Below are positions 55,281-64,000 of a stretch of DNA of 64,000 bases, in pieces (position 1 is the first letter of the stretch; each line of letters opens with the position of its first letter). A program made the translations under genes and the position numbers. The notes under the pieces are model-generated. The model saw only the letters and a program-made list of their open reading frames with translations. It made no database searches and was not told where the DNA came from. The DNA comes from Cinnamomum chago (Eukaryota > Streptophyta > Magnoliopsida > Laurales > Lauraceae): assembly GCA_038049695.1 (NCBI GenBank), contig CP142461.1, positions 24,993,001-25,057,000 on the forward strand, in the 5' to 3' direction.

Positions 55281-57405
55281 GAGAATAACGCGATCCCGAA
55301 CTTTTCTGGAGGGAGTATTTGGTCCGAGAGTCGCATTAAACAGAGTATAGAGTCAACTTTTTCGTTGAGCCGCATAGAGTGTGTTTTCATACAGAATTTC
55401 CATACGATGCAACCAAAGTTTAGGTTTTAGACTTTTCAGTTGCAGAACTCCCTGAAGTGTTTTCCAAACCCAAGATTCGCCAGAAACCCGTTTTAAACAG
55501 AAAAGAATCTCGAAATAAGCTAAAATGCGCATCTCAACCTAGAATCCCTACCAATGGATTTCGAGGGGTAAGACTATAGTACGATACCTGAAGCCTCCGA
55601 TAGAGAAAAACGCGATCCCGAATTTTTCTAGAGGGAGTATTGGGACTGCGAGTCGCATTAAACACAATGTCGAGTCAACATTTTCGTTGAGCCGCATAGA
55701 GAGTGTTTTCTTATAGAAGTTCCGTACGATGCGCCCAAAGTTCAGGTTTTAGACTTTTCAGATGCAGAACTCCCTAAAGTGTTTCCAAACCCAAGATTCT
55801 CCCGAAACCCATTTTAAACTGAAAAGAATCTCGAAATAACTTAAAATGCGCATCTTAACCTAGAATCCCTTCCAATCGATTTCGAGGCGTAAGACTAGAG
55901 TACGATACCCACAACCTCCGATAGAGATAAAGGGGATCCCGGATTTTTTTCGTGGGACTATTTGGACCGAGAGTCGCTTGAAACACACAAAGAGTCAACA
56001 ATTTCATATAGCTGCATAGATTGTGTTTTCGTAAAGAAGTTTCATACGACGCGCCCGAAATTCGGGTTTTAGCCTTTTCAGACAAAGAACGCCCTGAAGT
56101 GTTTTCCAAACCCAAGATTCACCCAAAACCCGTTTCTAATCGAAAAGAATCTCGAAAAAACCTAAAATGCGCATCTCAACCTAGAATCCCTTCCAATGGA
56201 TTTCGAGGCGTAAGACTAGTGTACGATACCCGAAACCTCCGATAAAGAAAAACGCAATCCCAAATTTTTTTAGAGGGAGCATTAGGACTTAGAGCCGCAT
56301 TAAACTCAGTGTCGAGTCAACATTTTCGTTGAGCCGCATAGAGAGAGTTTTTGTACAGAAGTTCCGACGATGCGCTCGAAGTCCAGGTTTTAGACTTTTC
56401 AGACGCAGAACTCCCTAAAGTGTTTTCCAAACCCAAGATTCGCCCGAAACCCGTTTTAAACAGAAAAGAATCTCGAAATAACCTAAAACACGCATCTCAA
56501 CCTAGAATCTCTTCTAATGGATTTCGAGGCGTAAGACTAGAGTACGATACTCGAAACCTCCGATAGAGAAAAACGCAATCCCGAATTTTTCTAGAGGGGG
56601 TGTTTGGACCGGGAAGCGTTTTAAACACTGTGTCGAGTCAAAATTTTCGTTGAGCCTCATAGAGTGTGTTTTCATATAGAAGTTCCGTTCGATGCACCCG
56701 AAGTTCAGGTTTTAAACTTTTCAGACGCAGAACTCCCCAAAGTGTTTTCCAAACCCAAGATTCGCCCGAAACCCGTTTTAAACCGAAAACAATGTCGAAA
56801 TAACGTAAAATGCGCATCTCAGCCTAGAATCTCTCCCAATGGATTTCGAGGCGTAAGACTAGAGTACGATACCCAAAACCTCCAATAGAGAAAAATGCGA
56901 TCCCGAGCTTTTCTGGAGGGAGTATTTGGTCCGAGAGTCGCATTAAACATAGTATAGAGTCAACTTTTTCATTGAGCCATATAGAGTGTGTTTTCGTATA
57001 GAGTTTCCATACGTTGCAACCAAAGTTTAGGTTTTAGACTTTTTAGAAGCAGAACTCCCTGAAGTGTTTTCCAAACCCGGGATTCGCCTGAAACCCGTTT
57101 TAAACAGAAAAGAATCTCGAAATAAGCTAAAATGCGCATCTCAACCTAGAATCCCTACTAATGGATTTCGAGGGGTAAGACTAGAGTACGATACCCGTAA
57201 CCTCCGATAGAAAAAAACGCGATCCCGAATTTTTCTAGAGGGAGTATTGGGACTGCGAGTCGCATTAAACACATTGTCGAGTCAACATTTTCGTTGAGCC
57301 GCATAGAGAGTGTTTTCGTACAGAAGTTCCGTACGATGCGCCCGAAGTTCATGTTTTAGACTTTTCAAATGCAGAACTCCCTAAAGTGTTTCCAAACCCA
57401 AGATT
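55281..57405 (+). repeat. 322-bp satellite, right block with pentameric order
   Basis: A partial monomer is followed by anchors at 55457, 55779, 56099, 56420, 56742, 57064 and 57386 (spacings 322, 320, 321, 322, 322, 322). Monomer types run d, e, a, b, c, d, e, so the pattern repeats every five monomers, 1607 bp. It ends at ATT before a CACTA terminus. Confidence 0.94.
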
Positions 57406-58622
57406 CACTACGCCGAAACAGGGTTTTTACGGCGTGCAAATTACGGCTTGCATCAGGTGCACCCCGTAAATGATATAAAATTACGGCGTGCCTGAAAATG
57501 CGGGCCGTAAAAATTCTTTTTTTACTCTTTTTAACGGCGTGCGTGTCTCGCGTCGTAAATGAGTGTCAATTACAGCACCATATGCGGGTCGTAAATGATT
57601 ACCTTTTTATGACTTTCATCGCACACTGTAATATCTATACTTGCACGCCGTAACATTGTAGCCTATGACATTTTATACCCGTTACAACTTTCACGGCAGT
57701 TTTTTTTTCTCACCGCAAAAGGTCATATGGATTTTACTCCCCTCTCCCGCCAGTGAAAATTTCCTTTCCCGCGTTTTCGTTCTCTCCTCAAGAAATTCCC
57801 ATTTCCTTCTCCTCTCTCATTTCTTTCTCCTCTCTCATTTTTTTCTCTCCCGCCTCCATCGCCCTCTCCCTCTGCTCACTCATTTCTGTCTCCCGCCTCC
57901 ATCGCCCTCTCCAGAGCCCTTCTCCTCTATCTCTCCATCCCTCTCCACTGCACGACGACCACAGCAGCATCGCCAAGAGCTCGCAGCAGCCCCGGACGCC
58001 TTCATCTTCCTCCTCGCGCTGCGGACCTGTCCCCTGCACCAGGTACACCCCTCCCTCTTTCCACACTCACGCACCATTCCCCCTCTCCTCTCTCTTTCTT
58101 CTCTGTTCTCTCTCTCCCTCGTTCCCCATCACTCTATTTCCTCTCTGTCTGCTCTTCTCCCTCCCTTCCTCTCATCTTCCTCCCCTGTCTCCCCTCGCCT
58201 GCGCTTGCTGCAGCGCCCACCTGCACACCACTCCCTCGCTCCCTCGGTTCTCTCTCTCTCTCCCTCCCTCTCTTCTCTTCTTCCTCCCCTGTTCATTTCC
58301 CTTTCCCTTGCTTCCTCCTCTATTCCGCCCTATGCCCACCTGCGCACCACTCCCTCACTCCCTCGGTTCTCTCTCTCTTCCTCTCTTCTCTTCTTCCTCC
58401 CCTGTTCCTCTCCTCTCCTCTGCCCTGCGCAACTGCCTTTTCCTCCTCCTCCTCTTCTTTCTTTATTCCTCGTCCTTCTCCCTTATCTCCCTTTCCCCTT
58501 TCTCATTCCATGCTCTCAGCAACCCTCTCCCTTCTCCACTCATTCATCTCATCTCCTATCTGATTTTCTATTCTCTCTTTCTTCCTTTCTTCCTTTCCTC
58601 CCCATTCACTCTTACTAGCAAC
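57406..58622 (+). mobile_element. End of a CACTA-type DNA transposon with CT-rich interior
   Basis: It begins CACTACGCCGAAACAGGG in the middle of a satellite monomer; ATT (57403-57405) is the candidate 3-bp target copy. Subterminal TTACGGCGTGC-type words follow in both orientations (57420-57690), the usual transposase-binding layout of CACTA elements. From about 57740 to 58615 the strand is almost purely C/T, with a ~120-bp duplication (near 58216 and 58335). Long open frames there are low-complexity Ser/Leu/Pro and I do not call them genes. SIRE-D interrupts the element; no transposase is visible. Confidence 0.82.
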
Positions 58623-60177
58623 TGTTAGAGTTTTTGTTTTGTTGCAATTTGATAGGATACATTCACTTTCATAAAGCTTGTCCTCTCATTCATTCATGGT
58701 CTTATTCATAGGATCATCATGCATATTTCTCATTCTTGATCTTTGTATTTATCATTTGATATGCATGGTTTTCATTTCAGTTTATCTCTTAAAGATCATG
58801 GAGTTTTTGGTTTCAAAAATCATCCAAGCTTTCCAAAGTTTCTATCTTTAAAATCATTATTTTGATTTGGAGTTTTCATGGCTTTAAAAAATTCAGCTTT
58901 CATATTCTTTCAGTCATGATTTATTGCTTGGTATTTGTGTCTCAAAGTCCCCTGGAAGATGCCCTCAAAAGTTTCATGTTTCACTCCTTTTTTCAAAAAT
59001 CTGGGCATCTGCCAGTGTTGCCGGTCGACCGGGATCACTGCAGCTTTTTTGTGCAGTTTCTGAACTGAAGCTCCAACGGTCAGATATATGACCGTTGTGC
59101 TTTCCCGGTCGACCGAGGCCTGTTTGCAGGTCGACCGAGGACTAGCCGTTGGCAACTTTTTCTTTATAAAAGGTGGCTTTTTGGTTGAAGAAAGTTGCTG
59201 ACATTAAAGGGATTTTTGAGGCCAAGGATTAGCATCTTATCAAGAGCATTTGTGAAAGGATTATGAAGCCATTCCCTTGATTCAAGCTTTGATCTTCAAA
59301 TGGGTGTGCTTTCTTTAATCCTAAGTCTTTTAAAATCATGTTTTGGTTCTCTCTTTTGATTTCGTTTCAATGCATGATTAACAAGATGCTTTCCTATTAA
59401 TATGTTGACCTTCATAACATGCTTAGTACTTTAGAAATCACATAAGCTTTATGGATGCAACATATAGTCTATGTTACACATGATTTTACTTTCTTGTTTC
59501 AAAAATCAACTTGTTAGACTTTAGAACATCTTTCTTGAAAACAAGTTATTTTTCATTATTAATCACATGTGTTAGACATTCAACTCCTTCTCAAATATTT
59601 GATTAACATCTTTGCATCATTCTAGTTTTTATCTTTTCAAAGAGAAAGAGTTATTTCTAGAAAATGCATCATTCATAGACTTTGTCATAGTTATGCATAT
59701 TTCTAGGAGTTGAGTTTTCACATTCTAATTAGCCTATTTAGAGGCACTCCATTGCACTTCATTGTTCTCTTTATCCATGCATTCTTAGGCATATTTCTTA
59801 AGAAAAAAATTCCTTGTTGTAAAGGTTCATGCTTAGCCTTGAAAAGCATATGTTGTAAAGGTTTATGCTTAGCCTTGAAAAGCATAGTGTTAGTTGTAAG
59901 TTTTGAGGTGATCGTAAACCTTAATTGAAGTTAGTGAGTACGGGTAGGTGTACCGGGAGTGGATGTACGCAATTTGGCCGAACCACTATATGTGATTGTG
60001 TTATGGTGATTGTCTTTATGCTTTCATTTTATGGATTATGCTCTCGTGGTTGATTTCATTCTTCTTCTTCAAAGCATAAGAGACTTAAAAGCTAAAAGAA
60101 TTAAAATTGGTCTAGGACTTTGAGCTGACCCTATTCACCCCCCCCCCCCCCCTCTAGGATTCGATCTTGGACTTTCA
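58623..60177 (+). mobile_element. SIRE-D 5' LTR (1555 bp)
   Basis: TGTTAGAG to TTTCA. U3 has one upstream palindrome (59021) and a downstream pair (59105, 59127, 22 bp apart), a CAACGGTCA inverted repeat (59074-59097) and TATAAAA at 59165. R/U5 has two hairpin repeats (59818-59890), the conserved hairpin (59958-59987) and TTCACC with a run of 15 C then TCTAGG (60135-60158). It is a shorter relative of the SIRE-A LTR. Confidence 0.94.
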
Positions 60178-60195
60178 ATTGGTATCAGAGCCTAG
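60178..60195 (+). promoter_or_regulatory. SIRE-D primer binding site (initiator Met tRNA type)
   Basis: TTGGTATCAGAGCC directly follows the LTR. It matches the site that pairs with the 3' end of plant initiator methionine tRNA to start minus-strand synthesis. Confidence 0.93.
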
Positions 60196-60265
60196 GTGCT
60201 CTTGTTTAGGTCTAACAACCTAGAGTTAGAATCCTTAGAGTGAGTTTTTTGCTTTTGTTGTCACC

Positions 60266-62959
60266 ATGCAATCCCAATTAGGAGAAGGTCATGCTACTAA
60301 TAGACCACCTTTGTTTAATGGCTCGCATTACCGGTATTGGAAGATTAGGATGCAAGTCTTTCTAGAATCTCAAAGTCTAGATGTTTGGAGTATCATTGAA
60401 GAAGGGTATCATGAACCCATTCTCACGGAAAAAGATTCTGAAGGACATGTCATAGCTATCAAGGATAAGCCTAAGAAAGATTGGACTCAAGGAGAGAAAG
60501 AAAGGCCAAATCTAAATGCTAAAGCTAAAAATGCCTTATTTTGTGCCTTGTCCCAAGAAGAGTTCAATAGGGTAGTAAATTGTATTACTGCTAAGGAAGT
60601 GTGGGATACCTTAGAGACCACTCATGAAGGGACCAATCAAGTCAAAGTAGCTAAAATCCAAATGTTGTCTACTAAGTATGAAGAACTCAAAATGCAAGAG
60701 GAAGAAACCTTTGACGAGTTCTATACTAAATTCATGGAGATTGTTAATTCCCTCATAGGTCTAGGAGAGAAGATGGATGAGTCCAAAGCTGTTAGAAAAA
60801 TATTAAGATCTCTCCCCAAAAGGTTCAAACCTAAGATAGTAGCTATAACTGAAAGCAAAGATGTTGACAAGATCAAAATAGAAGAACTTAGAGGAAATCT
60901 TCTCACTTCTGAATTAGATTTTGAAGTCCCTAGCAAGAAGAAAGGTGTAGCTCTTAGCTCCCAACATAAAGAAAATGACAATGAGAGTGAGAGTGATGAT
61001 GAAAACACTATTTTGCTTGCTAAGAAGTTCAAGAATTTCCTTAAGAACAAAAAGAACTATAAATATTCTGAAGATTCTAAAAATGAAAATTTTCAAAGAA
61101 ACTCAAGGGGATCTTTTACCAAAAGGGATGTGCAATGTTACAACTGTAAAGGTTTTGGTCACATCGCTCAAAATTGTCCCTCCCCTAAAGAATCTGAAAA
61201 GAAAGATAAGAAAGGAAAGAAAGTCTTGATCATAACTTGGGATGATGATGAAGATGAAAGTAGTGACAATAATGAACCTCTAAATGATGAAGATAATGAT
61301 AATTCCACTTCTTGGCTTCTCTTCACTCCCATTGAAGAAAACAATGATCATAATGTGTTAATAGAAGAAGTAAATGAAGAGAATAGTGACAATGATATTC
61401 ATCAAGCCTATGAGGAACTATATGAACTATGTGAAGTCATAACCAAGAAAAATAAAAGCTTAAAAAGTGAATCTAAAAGGCTTGTGAATGATCTAGATGT
61501 TTTAAAAGATCAATTAATCTTGAAAGACAATGAGATAAAAAATGTTCAATCTAAGTTGACTACCTCTAATGACAATCTTGCTAAAGCTGAAAAAGAAATT
61601 CATAAATTACAAAGTCTGCTGGAATCTAGTCAACAAGAATCAGAATCTCTTCAAATGAAACTTGAAAAGAGAAAACATGCTGTTGAAAAATTTACCTTAG
61701 GCAATGACAAATTCTATCAAATGTTAGGCTTGAATAAAGTCTTTGGTAACAAGAATGGTATAGGTTTTGAATGCTCCTTTAGTAGCAAGAAGAATATCTT
61801 TCAACATAATACTAGGACTCATCTCAAACCTATAGGTAAAATCTTCTTTTCCTCTAGATGGACTTGTCATTTTTGCAATCAAATAGGTCATCTAGTTCCA
61901 AACTGTCCTTTTAAGTTTAGGATGTCTCAAAATCATAGTTCTAGAGCTCATTTCAAGTTTGTTCCCAAGACTTCTACCTCTACCTTCATTAAGGCTATTT
62001 GGATTGAAAAAGAGAAAAGTGTCAAGAATTTCTTAGTTCAAACCGCTCTTAAAGTTAAAGAAAACTCTAGATGGTTTTTGGACAGTGGTTGCTCCAAGCA
62101 TATGACTGGAGATTGTTCTAGATTTATCACTCTTGAGGACTATGATGGAGGTAATGTGTATTTTGGAGATAATCGGAAAGCTCAGATTATAGGAAAAGGC
62201 TGTGTTGGAGGAGATCAAATGCCTACGTTAAAAGATGTTTTCCTTGTGGATGGTTTAAAGCATAATCTCTTGAGCATAAGTCAGTTGTGTGACAAAGGAA
62301 ACAAAGTTATTTTTTATAGCAAATCTTGCAAAGTTCTGGATGAGAAATCCCACAAAGTTCTACTCACTGGATTACGTACAAAAGATAACATCTACACCAT
62401 AGAAGAATGTTGTGAGAATGAATCCATGTGTTTAATGTCAAAAGTTCAAGAAAATCAGTTGTGGCATCAAAGAATGGGACATATAAATTACAAACTGATG
62501 AAGATCTTATCAAAGAAAGAAATTGTTAGAGGAATACCCAAATTAGATGATTACAAATCTGAATTGTGCAAGGCTTGTCAAATGGGTAAACAGATCAAGA
62601 AAAGTTTTAAAGGTATAAAAGATATATCCTCTGCTCGTCCCCTTGAACTCATTCATATGGACCTCATTGGACCTGCATCTGTTCAGAGTATTGGTGGGAG
62701 AAAGTATATCCTAGTGATGGTTGGTGATTATTCGAGATTTGGATGGGTAGCCTTTCTTCATGCAAAATCAGATGCAGTAGATAATATCATAAGGATTTGC
62801 AAGAAAATTCAAGTTGAGAAGGACTGCAAAATTAAGAAGATAAGAAGTGATCATGGAGGCGAATTTGAAAATGAAAGATTTGCAAACTTCTGTGAAAAGC
62901 CATGGGATCGGTCATCAATTCTCTGCTCCAAAAACTCCCCAGCAAAATGGAGTAGCTGA
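60266..62959 (+). pseudogene. gag-pol: SIRE-D gag, protease and integrase, frameshifted near its end
   Basis: The ATG at 60266 gives MQSQLGEGHATNRPPLFNGS, a normal Sirevirus gag start 88 bp after the LTR. Order by residue: gag core (YRYWKIRMQVFLES about 23; TFDEFYTKFMEIVNSL about 147); knuckle 1 CYNCKGFGHIAQNC (291-304); acidic stretch; predicted coiled coil (about 394-478); knuckle 2 CHFCNQIGHLVPNC (534-547); protease FLDSGCSKHMTG (Asp 606); GAG-pre-integrase LWHQRMGHINYKLM (from 732); integrase HMDLIGP (Asp 799), DYSRFGW and SDHGGEFE (Asp 862). An extra base near 62900 shifts the frame; the true reading continues in the frame beginning upstream of GIGHQFSAPKTPQQNG. The two knuckles and the coiled coil are Sirevirus traits. 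Confidence 0.94.
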
Positions 62960-64000
62960 AAGAAGAAACAGAGTTATTCAAGAAATGGCCAGAACCCTTC
63001 TTAATGAGAAAAATCTCCCGCGCAACTTATGGGCTGAAGCTATCAATACGGCATGCTACCTTATTAACCGTGTTTATTTGACAAAGAACACTAACAAAAC
63101 CCCTTATGAGCTGTATTTTGGAAGAAAACCAAATCTGGGTTATCTTAAAGTGTTTGGTAGCAAGTGCTATATTGTAAGAGATAGAGAGCAGCTTGAAAAG
63201 TTCGATTCCAAATCTGATGAAGGGATCTTTTTAGGATATTCTGATAAAAGCAAGGCTTATAGAGTGTTCAACCTCAAATCAATGGCTGTCATGGAATCAG
63301 CTCATATTGTCTTTGATGAGACTAATCAAATTAAGAAAGCTCCTCATGATGAAGAAGAGACCTCAGTTGAGCAGCCTATTTCATCTGAAATTGAAGAAGA
63401 GATTTCCTCAGTCCCCACTATGCCCACAAAGCTATTAAGAAATCACAACTTGGATAATGTCGTTGGAGATATCACAAAAGGAGTCATGACAAGAAGACAG
63501 GTTCATAATCTGTGTGCTCACTATTCCTTTGTTTCACAAATTGAGCCCAAGAACTTCTCTGAAGCAGAAACCAAGTCTGAATGGATTGATGCCATGCAAG
63601 ACGAATTAAATCAGTTTAGAAAGAATGATGTGTGGGATCTTGTACCTCTTCCTGAAGGCAAAAGCCAAATTGGCACCAAATGGATTTTCAAGAACAAGCC
63701 TGATGAATCAGGAAATGTTATAAGGAACAAAGCTAGGCTTGTAGCCAAAGGGTATGCTCAAGTTGAAGGAATTGATTTTGAGGAAACCTTTGCCCTAGTA
63801 GCTTGATTGGAGTCTATTCGAATTCTATTGGCTTATGCCAGCAGCATGAAGATTAAACTATTTCAAATGGATGTGAAGAGTGCCTTTATAAATGGTGAAA
63901 TTGAGGAAGATGTGTATGTTACTCAACCTCAAGGCTTCGAGGATCCTCATCACCCAGAATATGTTTTTAAGCTGAAAAAGGCTCTTTATGGATTGAAACA
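62900..64000 (+). pseudogene. pol: SIRE-D integrase C-terminus and reverse transcriptase, runs off window
   Basis: Continues pol after the frameshift: [20 protein letters not shown], the integrase tail (LYFGRKPNLGYLKVFGSKC, GIFLGYSDKSKAYRVFN), then reverse transcriptase ([34 protein letters not shown]). TGA at 63804-63806 sits where related elements have Arg, consistent with CGA to TGA decay at a CpG. The same frame then continues (FQMDVKSAFINGE, ALYGLKQ) to the window end, before the YVDD motif. Apart from the shift and this stop the region is well preserved. Confidence 0.92.

Noticed and set aside
57665..58618. 317-codon open frame in the CT-rich tract
   Set aside because: A pyrimidine-only strand rarely makes stop codons; composition is Ser/Leu/Pro low complexity and a second long frame overlaps it.
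62890..62960. Programmed frameshift in SIRE-D pol
   Set aside because: It lies in the middle of the integrase rather than between gag and pol, and looks like a single-base insertion; no slippery site with downstream structure is evident.

Overview
The window is nuclear DNA of a flowering plant with a large, repeat-rich genome. I can support no host gene, rRNA, tRNA, CRISPR array or bacterial feature. Essentially all of it is nested long terminal repeat (LTR) retrotransposons, two tandem repeat arrays and the end of one CACTA DNA transposon. The species cannot be named from the sequence.

Layout. (1) Positions 1-12355 are the 3' end of a Sirevirus-like Copia element (SIRE-A). The junction of its 3' internal region with U3 is amplified into a 1592-bp tandem array of at least seven units, ending in one complete LTR. 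(2) 12356-16873 is a Copia relic: an inverted LTR, a pol fragment and a direct LTR, sitting in the reverse transcriptase of a Gypsy element. (3) 16874-22054 is the 5' half of that Gypsy-1 (minus strand, 3.0-kb LTR). It lies just inside the 5' LTR of a second Gypsy (22170-25065). (4) 25066-42110, interrupted, is a decayed Tat-like Gypsy with leader, gag and protease. A 322-bp satellite (42071-43672 and 55281-57405) follows its protease directly. (5) 26665-38157 is a complete Angela/BARE-like Copia-1 (minus strand, 5-bp target duplication ACCAC) carrying a solo Sirevirus-like LTR (28541-30753, duplication GTCCG). (6) 43673-55280 is a related Copia-2 inside the satellite. It has a 3-kb solo Sirevirus-like LTR (51857-54896, duplication TGGGA) and a truncated 5' LTR. 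(7) 57406-58622 is the end of a CACTA transposon. It is broken by a Sirevirus-like element (SIRE-D, 58623 to the window end) with LTR, primer binding site, gag and most of pol.

Nested order gives relative age: Tat-like element and satellite oldest; then Copia-1, Copia-2, Gypsy-2 and CACTA; Gypsy-1 inside Gypsy-2; Copia relic inside Gypsy-1; Sirevirus-like insertions last at each site. Every coding region except parts of SIRE-D and Copia-2 is visibly broken.

The strongest observations are: a satellite-like array being born from a Sirevirus 3' end; a pentameric higher-order repeat in the 322-bp satellite; and a rigid promoter layout in the Sirevirus-like LTRs. That layout has paired 12-bp palindromes (core GGTCGACC) 22 bp apart, a CAACGGTCA inverted repeat, and a TATA box 25-27 bp beyond the last palindrome. 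Similar palindrome quartets occur in an unrelated Gypsy LTR and in the Copia-1 leader.
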